From contig JASJZH010000006.1 in NCBI GenBank assembly GCA_037178975.1, forward strand, positions 4,216,001 through 4,280,000: 64,000 nt of DNA, given 5' to 3'. Position numbers and translations under genes: made by a program. Origin of the DNA: Oscheius tipulae (taxonomy: Eukaryota > Nematoda > Chromadorea > Rhabditida > Rhabditidae). Below the pieces are notes generated by a model. The model was not told where the DNA came from. It ran no database searches and saw nothing but the letters and a program-made list of their open reading frames with translations. Each line of letters starts with the position of its first letter. Positions within the stretch are counted from its first letter, which is position 1. Below are positions 22,689-40,781 of this stretch, in pieces.

Positions 22689-25600
22689 GGTTAACTACCT
22701 AAAACAGAGAGGTCAAGGAGATTGTTTATCGGAACAAAGAGCCAAGGCTGGCACAGGACTTTAGGTGTTGTGAGTGTGATATTGCCGAGACCGAGAGCAT
22801 GCCGCCCTCCTACGCAGCCATGGCAAAACAGCTGGGCTCCTGGAAATAATTGTTATCACAACGAGGAGTTCATCCACTTTATTACTACCTTTTTCAGGTA
22901 ACTTTCAACTCTTCCAATGCTTCTTTTCAATAAGATAGTAAGGAAATCGGGCCCGCCAATGAGTCAGTCTCCGAGGCCAGACTACTCACCGAGTGTAGTC
23001 TTTCACACAGCGTTAGGAACACCTGAAAAGATTCAACATAATTTGAACAAACGACCAAGTGTGAAACTATTCGTTTTCCCAATCTTCCGTCATGTGTTCT
23101 TTTGATTCTGGCCTGACGTTTGAAAAGCGTGTGAAGCTTAAAAAGAGTTATGAATTTACAATTGGCGCGTAAACACTTGTCAAAAAGTCAACTTTCTAAT
23201 CAGTGTCTCTAGAGAGGAGTATTCGGTGATGCCACTCACCCAGACACCATATTCATATATGTTGATTGATTTACAGTTGGCGTGCGCGAAAATGTTGACG
23301 ATTGATACAGCTTTTTAAATACGCACGTTTCCGTGGAAAATTTTGAACCAAAGGCTGGCTGAGGGTCAGCAGAAGTGTTTATAGGGTTGATTTTGGCAAC
23401 TCGCCAGTTAGCATCTGCCCGAAGCACACCCTATTCGACACAGTTCTCATGAAGCTTTCGCAAGGAGCAAGTCTCTCCTCTGATATTCTCGACGACGATA
23501 AGGGATCAAATATTCCTTTTTCACCTATTCTGAACTTACAGACTCATTTCGGAACATTGCAAAACTCGAAGGCAATCTGCTTTCGGAGAAAGTCTTTCAT
23601 GAAACCTTCTAAATTCATGCTACTGCATTGCATGCTTTCATAACCTCTTCTAAAAATATAGACACATTCTGGAACAGTGCCAAAGCTCGGAGTCGCTATA
23701 CACTGCATTTTGCCTCGTTCAGATGAGAATCTCTACCAATCCGACATTTAAAGCTTCGACCACCTCGGTAGCTTCCTCGTGATCGCCAAGTTCCATTGGG
23801 CGACAAGTCTATTTCTTTGGATTGTTCTTCGTTTCCTATTAGGCTGAAGGAACTGTGATTTCAAGCTCTCGTGAGATCACAGTTCGATTGGCCTAATCGG
23901 TCGGAGCCGATGAGGGTAGGGAGAGGCCAGCCTCTTGCTGAACTCGGGTTCTAGTCATAAGCATTCTCGCTAGGACTAGAGTCGAAGCCCAGGAAGAGGG
24001 AAGACCGTTGAGGGTAGGCTGTCGAGTGCTGGGAGTTGAGGCGGGAATTGTTGCGTTTCTCCGCTAGAACTTATATAGGTAACTTTTCGCGCGCAACCCC
24101 GCCTCCATGGCATGGTGCCAAGAGAGGCGGAAGAGATTTGGTACCAGGCAGAGATATGGTTATGCTTATGTTGGCATGGAGGATCTACTTAGAAAAACAG
24201 ACCGTTGTCTTGGAAAAGGAGGCGCGCGAGGGGCACTGAGCGCGCACATCCCGGATATTTCGCCAAAAAAGGAGTCAAAATGTTTACTCAAGGAAACTGT
24301 TTACAGTTTTGGACAACACCTCCAACTTCTCGTAAAACTACGGACCATAACTAGGTTTCTTTTTCGGAAAGAAAAAACCCTGTATTTGTCTCCCATGAAC
24401 GTACAGTCAGGACCGGCAAGTTATTACAGCAAATTCTCATTCCTTACGTTTCAAAACCCTGAATTCAAAAACTCGACAACGACAGAAAGTCAAGCATTGA
24501 AAATGAAACATCTTTTGAAATGGTTGGTTGCTTTGACATTCATTCAATACTTGATAATGACCGAATTAAAACAAGGAGACGTGTCGTATGTTCACGTAGA
24601 TAAATGCTATGAGAACAGTTAACAGGGACAACTATATTGTAACACTGTCGGTTTATTTTGCTCTAGTTTTCAATCCGAAGGATCCTTATCTATGGATATG
24701 TTGCGCCTTGCGTTCAAAACTGTACAGTTCCAGTGTCTTTTTGGGTAGACAGGAGGCAATGATGTAACTCTCCTCTTTGTTAATCATCACCCGAGTTTTT
24801 CACAACGCTTTGATCCTCCGCGCCCCTTTTCCAGGACATGCAATGCCGCCGGCAGTGACGCATAGTTTTTTCGAGGCGCTGGGAACGGACATACCGTTGC
24901 CTTTCAATTTGAGAGGGGCTTAGACACACCAAATGATCACAATAATGATTATTGTCGTGCGAAAATGGACATTCCGACATTATAATGCTTTTCCATAGGC
25001 GAGAGGTGGTGCATCGCACCTGAAACGATCTCGTTTTGAATGGTGTGACTCTGCAATATACTGCTAGAAATATAGCAAGCTAAGAGAGTGGAATGAGGGA
25101 ATGGCAGTCCTTCTAATGGAAAAGGAGGGTCTGAGGTGTGGTCGCCTGGGGCGCGCGGGTCAAGTTTTAGAAGCAAACAGAGGACCACTGGTCATTCAAA
25201 TAAATGTGGCTACTTTTCACTCTCAAAACTACGTCTCAGACCGGTAGTCTCTACTAGTAACTTCTACTGCTTACATCACCTTTTCAAAGTTGTTTTAAAC
25301 CATCAAAAAATTCATTAAAGCGCTACATTTGATGGACTGGTATCTTCGTCAAAAACAGTAATTGACTACTTGCTGAAAACCTTTTTAAACTATTGTGTAA
25401 CCGTACCTAATTGGGCAATTTGTCAACAGTTGAAGCTTATAAGGAGATTCTGTTGTGGCCACTCCTTTCTCCGGCTACCTTTGTTAAGTGAGGTTGAGAT
25501 TCTCGTTTTCCGATAGAGAGCCTCCACAAACAGTTAGCAGTATCCGGGAATAGCTTCTCGGCTTGCCTTTTTGCTATGCATCCAAAACCGCACAGGAAGG

Positions 25601-25780
25601 CCTCCTACTGTGATTACGATGGTTAAAAGTGCATCAGACACAAAGAGAAACGCTTGGTTTCCAGAGGCGGTCACCCTAGTTTTTCTTCACCCGGACTCTT
25701 GATTTGCACAAATGTCCAGTGTCCATATTTCGGACAGACGTTCTCTCGCACTTTCTCTTTCGAGCTCGCTCTTTTTCAGA
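22689..25780. other. 3.1 kb without recognised genes; contains paired hairpins
   Basis: No gene with homology was found. Features of note are a nested inverted repeat at 23838-23897, a second one at 23950-23980, a GC-rich patch at about 23900-24250, and an open frame of 171 codons at 24107-24622 whose product I cannot place. The promoter regions of both flanking genes must also lie here, since they point away from each other. Confidence 0.45.
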
Positions 25781-27558
25781 ATGTTAGTGTACATATTTCT
25801 ATCATTACTGGGGTCAGTGACTTCAAGCAAAGAGCAGACTACATCTGTATTCAAATTCCTATTTTCCAATGAACAAATATGTGAGTGTCTTACTAGTTTT
25901 GGAGTCCAACAAGTTCAGGCGGTGACCCCTTCGCAGACGCGGACTGGATCCCTGCTTACGATGATTGTTCTGTCGGTTGCGAAATATCCAAATATCTCTG
26001 TCTCATGCATGTGGAAAGCCGAGAACAGAAATGTGAACCGCGTTCGTAATTTATCAAATATTATGTAACATTGATCCAGTTCCATCGGATTGCACCGCTG
26101 CCTTGAAACGAACATTTGACTGGGTTGAGGCTGAAGACACAACAGGCGATGCCAATGTCGACCGTTTTGAAGCCGATATGCTCCAGAAGGAGGAAGCAAC
26201 TACTGGCTATTTTACAAAGTAAGGTCAAGACTCTTGTCAAAGTTGATACTACGTTTTCAGTTCTATCACTGAGTCTCCAATGACAACTTCTATTACAGTG
26301 TCTACAACTGATCCCACTACTGACCCCCCAGTTGTAAGAATAGAAAATGACTTTGACGACCCCTACTCTGCTGGGATTGTACAGGAAGAAGTTCCTGGTA
26401 TGTTAAATAGAATTAAGACCAGCTACGTCTTAGAAACGACTACGACGTCGACGACAACGACGTCCGTGACTACTCAATACGGGTAAGAACATTTGTTTGA
26501 ATAACTAACACGCCGTGGCTCTCCAGGTTCGCGGAAGAACAGTCTAGTACCACAGGAGCCTACGAGTACCCCATACAGCCTAGTTACCCCTACTCGGTTT
26601 GTTTCTCATATCTCAAGCAATTTTTGTTGTTGTTTTGTTTTTCAGAGTACAAGAACGCCAGTTGTTGTCTCGTCTCTTCGACCAAGATGGAGGTCTACTC
26701 TAAACACTGGTTCAGCTGTTAACAAGGCCACAGCAACAGAACGTCCGCTCCGCGTGATTCCCGGAATCAGAATTGACACGACGAAGGTTTAAACCCGGGT
26801 TCCGTATCTAAGCTGTTTAGCGTAAAATTTATTATTCTACTACTACGACAACACCTTTCATTGCGATTCATACATACCCCGAGTTGGATCCATTCAGCAT
26901 CTCCGTTGAAACGATAGAGCATTTTATTCCCACTTCAACAGGGGGCAGTCGGATAGACGTAGGTTTTACGTTAATCAGGGCAGCAAAGTAGCAGATTGTT
27001 CCGCCTCCACCTCCACCGGATCCAATACATGAAAGTGATGAGAGGGAACTGTCAAGCATAATAAGATCTTTTGTCCGAAAAGAAGGTGCAGTAGTTGTTC
27101 CGTCTAAATCAGTAGCTCCAGGTTTCTGTTCCTTTTTATATAATAAGCCACGATTTCAGTGGTTGTGGTTGACTTGTCGAGACGATGCTGTGAGTGGGCG
27201 TTAAATGGATTGTGTGATGGACATTGGCAGAAAGTGCGAAAGTTGTGTCCGAAAAGTTGTGGAGTTCTTGCTTGTGAAGGTATCCGCTACGAGCAACTAA
27301 AACGAGTTTATTTGAAGAGATCGAAGGTGTCAAGTCGTGTAATCGGTTGCTTGATATTAACGTCGAAGAATGCTACCAATCACTCCGAACACTACGCGTG
27401 TCAGGTGTCAAAACTGTTCAATCTAAGCCTATTGCCTTCTCTGGTTTGTTTTGATCTTTTAAGCACACTGTCATTTAGCAAAAACGGAAACATCAGTGAA
27501 ACACAAACCAAGAAAAGGAAAGAAGACGAAAAGAAAGAGGAGAGCTGGTCTCATTTAA
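25781..27558 (+). CDS. secreted Thr/Pro-rich protein with C-terminal ShKT domain
   Basis: Probable extracellular or cuticle-surface protein. Exons: 25781-25880, 25919-26041, 26080-26218, 26261-26482 (with a possible 36-nt intron inside), 26527-26596, 26646-26786, 26821-26958, 26995-27121, 27160-27279, 27479-27558, giving about 407 residues. A signal peptide (MLVYIFLSLLGSVTS) leads into an N-terminal cysteine module (ICGDPF ... YDDCSVGCEISKYLC ... QKCEP ... SDC). A long Thr/Ser/Pro-rich region with runs of threonine likely carries O-glycans. The ShKT domain near the C terminus shows CCEWALNGLCDG and VRKLCPKSCGVLAC. The final exon encodes a lysine-rich tail and is less certain; so is the donor GTTCGT after exon 2. 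TTTTTCAG one nt before the ATG suggests trans-splicing. ShKT domains in worms occur in astacins, oxidases and surface coat proteins, so the role is open. Confidence 0.7.
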
Positions 27559-29556
27559 ATATATTTGCCATAAAGATTGATCTTCTGTTTACTCTAATTA
27601 TACTGGTTTCCGCTCGAAACAGACAGTTTTCAACTGAGGTGGCCTTTGGCATCTAATCTGATCTTACAAGGCCGGCTGTCTCATTGCTTCATTTCCTTTA
27701 CACTTGCCGCTTCGAGAGGGGGCATGTTCGACATTTATCAAGCAGAGAAAATTGTTTTTGACACTGACATTTTCGAAGCTACTCAGTTTTTTCTCTTCTT
27801 ATTGTAATTCCAAAGGCCGTGGTTTCGTCCATTTATCAGTTGCTTTAGAATGACAGCCATTTTTGTCGCCTTGAACAGAACGCTAGAACATTACGACAAA
27901 CGACGCAACAAAACAGTAACAAACAGTCTCATGCCTGCTTTTTTGTTGGTACACTGACAGTCTCCGCCTTGTGTCTTTTACCTCGATCCGATTTTGTCGT
28001 GTCAGTCGATCTTAACTTTTTCTTGAACCAGCTGGCCGGGCACCTGTTATCTTTTACCGCCATCAATACATCAACCGCTACTGTTACCAATACACAAATT
28101 GCTGTTTGCAATGAGTTACACTTGATCTCTATTAGTCCACGCACGTCTTGCTGCAGCAGCTGTTTTCTTGTCGGATTCGGGCTGTCTATTCGTTGATTTT
28201 TTGAGACATGTGATGTGGATTACGAACACGTTTTCCCATGTCTATTATTTTATGACATTGACTCATGACCACTTCTTAGTGCGCGCCGCTCTTATAACCA
28301 CTTCAAAACGTTTTGCCGTACAATATTACCCTTCTAAGCTGCCTTTTCATCGATTTTGTCTGATCATAGCTTGGTCCAATAACTGTTGACATTTCTGTGT
28401 CTTCCGGTATCATCTGAGCCGATGGAACAACATTCTTTCTTTAAATTGACCTATCCGATTCTGTGACTTGATGGTACCTTTGTGGAACTATCTCTAACTA
28501 TTAAAGTATTCTGAACAAGAGTTTTTCCAGACCTGTCGCGTGCGACAGTGGTTCAGCTCGCCGGTAAGTGTCAATAGGTCCTCACCATTATCGCGAAAAG
28601 TCATGTTTTGACACAATGACCCTGTCGAGTAGACCTGTGCACAGCAAAACACTAGTCCTGACTCTACTATTCGGTTTAATTGTTTTCCTTCCTCAACTGA
28701 AATTGCCATTGAGGAACTCTAATGAGAAACAAATCAGACGGACAAACAAATCCACCGTCCGCATTCGGTTCGTGAACGTTTCAAGCCCACTCTTGAGATC
28801 ACACCCGCGGAAAATAAGCCACCTCACTGTCAACAATCACAATGAAAGATGATCCTGGAACCTCGATGACCTGTTTTTGGTCAATCATCTTGTGCTCGTG
28901 CCGCAGAGTGCGAAACTTATTTCCCAACTTGCTTGCCTCATACTTTTCCAGCAACGTGTGGTTTAAAAAATCTTTTTCCTTCTTCCTCCGTCTCACTCCT
29001 CAGAACAGTGCTAGTTTTACAGCTGTCTAGTCGACCAACTTTGAGCTTAATTTTTGAGAAACCGATAGTACTCACTTTTTTCCAAGAAATTTTTCGAGAA
29101 CTTGCTCGCAAGAAAAAAATCTATCCCAGACAGCTGTCGCTTAGTAGAAAAAATTCCACGAGGTAATAACTAGGTGTCAAGGCTAATGTCCCACAACTGC
29201 CCTCTTCGTTTGCACTGTTTGTGCATTGACCGCCACACTCGAAATTGAAATTCGATATGCAATAGTTTGTTACGGTGCGCTGGACAATGTGCGTAGTAGC
29301 CCCTTGGCGTACTTCCTCAAACAGTGTTGCCTTTTTCTCAGCGTTCTAGAAAGCCTGCTAGAGGTGTCATTTGTTTTCACAGAGAGCACACAATCTGTTA
29401 ACAAGACTTCGCATCCATCATCTGTTGGCCACCTGTGGTCTTCCATTTCGTAGCCCTTTCCTCCTTCTCGCCTCCCTAATTTAAAAAAAACGTTTCAGGA
29501 TCACATTGCTGGGACAATTTGAGACTTCTCAAAGCTTGTGCTACGAGCGTAATGCT
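27559..29556. other. intergenic DNA upstream of the DPP IV gene
   Basis: No gene recognised on either strand. Open frames are short and lack domain or splice support. The region presumably holds the promoter of the dipeptidyl peptidase gene. Confidence 0.5.
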
Positions 29557-32500
29557 ATGGATATGGACAAACATGTTAGTATCCCCTATTTTACTTATAA
29601 AACAGTTTTAGCATCGTCTTGGTTCCGAAAAACGGTCCCATTTTTGGTTAAAATTATTATTGACATTATTCGTTATTTTTATTCTTATTCTAGTCCTAAT
29701 AGCATTATATCTTATTTTCACTCAGAAACGTGAGTTAGTTTCCAAGTAGTTCCAATAGATCTATTTCAGCTGTTGATCTCGGTCCGGTTGTAGCAGGACC
29801 TCCAGCTGAACAAGTCGACCAACGTCCTCGACAACCAAATCGAGGTTTCCGCAAACTGAAAACAAAGCCGCAACCAACATATCGGAAATTTACTTTTGAT
29901 GATCTATTTTCTGGAAAGATATTCCTAAAAGACCACTATGAAACCAGCTGGACTCACGACGGAAAGCTTGTAAGGAAGAAGGACGAGTTTTTCGGGATCA
30001 AGTATGTTATCAACCTTAATTCAAGGAGCTTCTTTCAGCAATGGATTAAGCTTGCTGGATCCGAAAACGTTCGAAGAAGCCGACTATGTTGACGAGTCTT
30101 CTTTCATGGGAACACTTTCAAGTGATGGGAAGTACGGATATCTTAGCAAAGTTGTCCGACATGTATGAAATGCATAGAAATCATTCAAATCCATTTTCAG
30201 GGTTTCCGACATTCAAATGAGGAAGTTTACTACATACAGAAGATAGCTAATGGCACTGAGGCTGGGTGTGTTTCGTGCTATTTTAGAGTTAGTCCTCTCA
30301 TTTCAGGGCGGTGTTCAATGTTGGTCCAACTGGAAACGGGACGGAAACCATCCTTTTGTTCCAATGGAATCCCAATCCTAGCAGGAATGATTTCGTTTTT
30401 GTCCATGACTACAATCTCTATTATCAATCTGATCCCGAAAGACCAGGAACCGCCGTTCGGATAACGAATGACGGAGAAGAGTTTTTCCGCTACGGTGTAA
30501 CAGATTGGCTTTATGAAGGTTCGTTCAGTTGCAGTCGAAACAAGGAATACTTACAGAGGAAGTTCTGCAATCAAAGAAAGCTGTGTGGTGGGCTCCATCT
30601 GGACGGTACATTTCATACATGAGATTCGACGATCGTAATGTGAACCGAGTTTTCGTTCCAAAGTATCCGGCAGGACAGCCTTATCCACAGTAATAGCGTG
30701 CTTTTTAAAAAAAAACTACGATAGTAACAGATACCTTGAGATTCCTTATCCAAAAGCTGGTGTGGAAGACAATCCGATGGCTACTCTTTACATCTGGGAC
30801 AGACAAAGAAATACCGTTGTTGTTGCCTTCCCACCCGAGGAGCTTCTTTCAATGAACCAGTGAGCGCCATACAATGAAGACCCACCCGTCACAGATCCTT
30901 TTACATCTTTTCAAACAACTGGATTACTATTCCCAGCACGGCTAGTGAGCTCGGATCTGAGAGGCTCGTAACTGTTTGGGCGGACAGAGAACAAACAGTG
31001 GTATACGTTACTCTTTGTAGCGAAGACGATTGCGTGATGGTAGGGCCGGTCAAGCCAACGCTCAATTTACTCTAGACTCTGAAACAACCCTTTGTGGTCA
31101 ATGGTCGGAGCATGTGGGCTGAGCCCGTTGACTTTGAGCGTGTTGTTGCCTCGGACAAGGGTTTCTTTGTGATTCTTCCACATTTACATACAGACGGAAA
31201 CATCTACAATCATGTTGCCCACGTATTCATTGAGGTAACCAACAATACTGTTCCTGTTAAGCAACATTTCCAGGCAAATGGAATAGGAAGAATCACAAAC
31301 TATCACGGGGGATCTTACGACGTAAAAGCTATTCTCGGCTACATCCGCGAAGACGATGTTTTGACGTTCTCCTCTGCGGGAGGGGGTATTGGAACTATGA
31401 AGTTGTTCAGAGTAAACAAAGCTACAACAGACAAGGTATGATCTTTTAATTTTTGCATCTAACAGATCTTGTAGGCTTCAGTCCACCCTATCTCCTCGTA
31501 TCTCCCGGAATGTGAATATGGATCGTTTAGTGTGTCACCCAATGGACAGACAGCCACCCTTTCGTGTAATAGGATCTTCAAAAATACGAGATTGTGGGTG
31601 ATGGACGTGAAGAAACCGGAAAGAAGTGGGCTGCGTGGATTTGCTCATTTACAATATCATTTTTTAGATAAACTGTTGGACGGAAATGACGACCCTATTC
31701 TGCCATTCGATCTTCCAGACGTTTCTTTCGAACTGGTAAAGCTGCCATCCGGTTACGGTAAAGTGCTCCTCTATGGTAAAGAAATTGAAACTTCAGATGT
31801 TCATGTTGGCATGATGAAGCCCCCAAGTTTCGATCCCACTCGGAAATATCCTGTTCTTCTTGACGTGTATGTTGTATATGTATATTTTCAAGTTGCGTAC
31901 AGATATGGCGGACCAAACAGCAACAAAGTCAAAAAAATTACTCCTGGTCCTAACTTCATTCACTATTGTTCAAACTACGGAATGATCATTATTTGGGTTG
32001 ACGGAAGAGGAACCGGAAATCGAGGTGACAGTAACTGTTCTTGTTTAGTTACACTGTTTCAGGATGGAACATCAAAGCCCCCGTATACAAAACACTTGGA
32101 CAATATGAGGCTATTGATACAATTGATGCTATCAAGTATACATTTTTAAATACAGAATAATCTTGAGTTCAGATACCTTGCTAGCAAGTACTCTTTCATA
32201 GACGAGTCAAATGTGGCGATATTTGGCTGGTCTTATGGGGGTTTTCTCAGCTCTCATGTGGCAGCTTTGGATCAAGGGAAAACTGTTAAATGTGCCATGG
32301 CTATTGCCCCTGTAACCGATCTCTCTCTTTACGGTAAGGTATAAGGTTTTAACGTTGATGTTTGTATTCAGACAGCGCTTACACAGAAAGGTACATGGGA
32401 ATGCCGATGGAGAATGTCAACGGGTATAATGTGAGTAGATGTTTGCTTTCATACAAGAACCACTTTTGCAGCAGAGTAAATTAACAAATAAATATGCTCA

Positions 32501-32799
32501 GTTAGCAAATGTTAATTTTTTAATGGCCCACGGAGAAGCAGATGGTAAGAAAAGATGCTTGTTAAGGAAAAACCGTGATTTTAGACAACGTACACTATCA
32601 GCACAGTGCTCTACTCTCAGATGCTCTTCAGGGACATCTTGTTCACTTCACTCAATTGGTATAATAGTCTCTAACTATAGACTACTCGAAGTTCCAGGTC
32701 TATAGTAACCAGGATCATTCCATGGGTGCCCGTCAAAAACATCTTTTCAAAGAAGTCGGAATGTTTCTACACAAATGCTTTAATCTACCACCATCATAA
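29557..32799 (+). CDS. dpf-2: dipeptidyl peptidase IV family serine protease, DPF-2-like
   Basis: Type II membrane exopeptidase of family S9B, expected to remove N-terminal X-Pro or X-Ala dipeptides from extracellular peptides. I reconstruct 19 exons: 29557-29574, 29612-29729, 29770-30001, 30039-30162, 30201-30265, 30307-30518, 30557-30689, 30731-30859, 30895-31039, 31076-31234, 31274-31435, 31475-31866, 31903-32024, 32063-32135, 32173-32333, 32372-32430, 32472-32544, 32585-32658, 32698-32799, giving 850 residues. A short cytoplasmic tail precedes one membrane helix (about 17-41). The beta-propeller carries DWLYEEEV (Glu256-258), the glutamates that bind the substrate amino terminus. The catalytic triad is intact: Ser715 in GWSYGG, Asp793 in GEADDNVH and His824 in NQDHSMG. 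So this is an active enzyme and not a DPP6-type pseudo-peptidase. Assignment to dpf-2 over dpf-1 rests on the neighbouring egrh-1 and acd-3 genes. A poly(A) signal lies at 32826-32831. Confidence 0.92.
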
Positions 32800-33756
32800 G
32801 CTTTATTCCTACTTGTACAGCTTTTAATAAAAAGTCTTTGTCTTCTTTTTCAAATGCTATACAAATTGACTGGACTTTAAGAAAAGAACCAGGGCCCAGT
32901 TCGATTAGGGAACTACGGAATGCTTTTGGAAGAACCCAAGGCTGTTCAAATGTGAAAACATTGTTTAAAATAAGATATCTAGACATCCATGGGACAGAAA
33001 CAGTCATTTAGAACCCTAATTCATGTCTCAGCAATTTATGTTCGGAATATATCAAATAAGACGGTCCTTGTATGGCAATTTGATGCTCTATTACAACCCC
33101 TTCACCAGGCGTCTATCCGCTGTCAGTAGGAATGGACTTCTTCCAAGTGGATCATTCTTCTTTGTACTGCGATATATTCAACTGCCACAGCCAGCTTGCT
33201 GGTATAAGACTGGAATCCAGAACTAGCAATCTTTGCAGATGAATGGAATCAGCTTGACTGGAGTGATAACCTTTCCCATGGGCCCCAGGCTTCCATTATC
33301 GGTAAGAGAAATTGACCAGCTTTGTCAGTGATGCAGTCTCATGTCGTCGGAGCCTCATTTGGGTCGTTGCTGAAAGCTTTCGAATACCGGTCATCTGATG
33401 AAAAATAGCAAACTAACATTCTAAAAAATCCAGAAAATACCTCAATCAACATGCAGTGGTCCTGTGAAACATTAGCCGCACTAATCTTGACGGATTTTTG
33501 AGCCTATTCCATTATCAAAAACTTTGGGCGCATGGCGTCATGCGAAACTATTTTTTTTTTACTTTTGTAACAAGTAGACTAGCCATCAGCTTCATTCACT
33601 GGAGTCTTATATATACTGCCTTTTAATTTCGCCAGTTTGACTGAAAATGTTCAACAGAACCGTGTCATCATAATAATCGACTTAGATACATCAACTACTT
33701 TCTATGATCTTCATCAAGGTATTGATAACTTAACGCAAAATCCACAAGCAGAAGAG
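32800..33756. other. 3' UTR of the DPP IV gene and intergenic DNA
   Basis: AATAAA at 32826-32831. Nothing else recognised. The frame of egrh-1 exon 1 stays open for about 100 nt upstream of the chosen ATG at 33757, so a longer N terminus supplied by another exon is possible. Confidence 0.45.
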
Positions 33757-40381
<6,625 letters not shown>

Positions 40382-40781
40382 AAACGAAAAACAACGCGTT
40401 GATCCTCCTCATCATCAGCATTCTATTATTCGCATTCCAAAAGCCGAACTTTTATACTGGTCAGCTCGATACCTTTGTTCCTTACATAATGAAGTTAGTT
40501 TTTCCCGGTTAACTTTGCAATTTCTGTCTTTGTGATATCTATAGATTAAGAAATGCCGTGACAGATTCTTGCTTTACTTCCCACAAATGTGATTTTTACC
40601 CTTGAAATAAATTATTTTACGAGGTATGTATAGAACTTAAAGCTTCGGGGGCCTGGTGGTTTTTTGAAAAAAGGAAGCTACGTAATTGAATAGTGCTATC
40701 ACCCGACCATACCAAGATAACAAAGATCAATAAGGCATCTGCTGCTCTGCTAATTTTTTATTTTCAAACTTTTCTCTTTGA
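40382..40781. other. egrh-1 3' UTR and short intergenic gap
   Basis: Contains AATAAA at 40606-40611. The remaining 170 nt before the channel gene must hold its promoter or outron. Confidence 0.5.

Noticed and set aside
23838-23843. TTAGGC, the nematode telomere unit, within the inverted repeat
   Set aside because: Only one unit is present on this side of the hairpin; no tandem array, so not an interstitial telomere.
31532-32149. 205-codon single-exon gene
   Set aside because: It is exons 12-14 of the DPP IV gene with short in-frame introns; the YGGPN motif requires splicing at 31867-31902.
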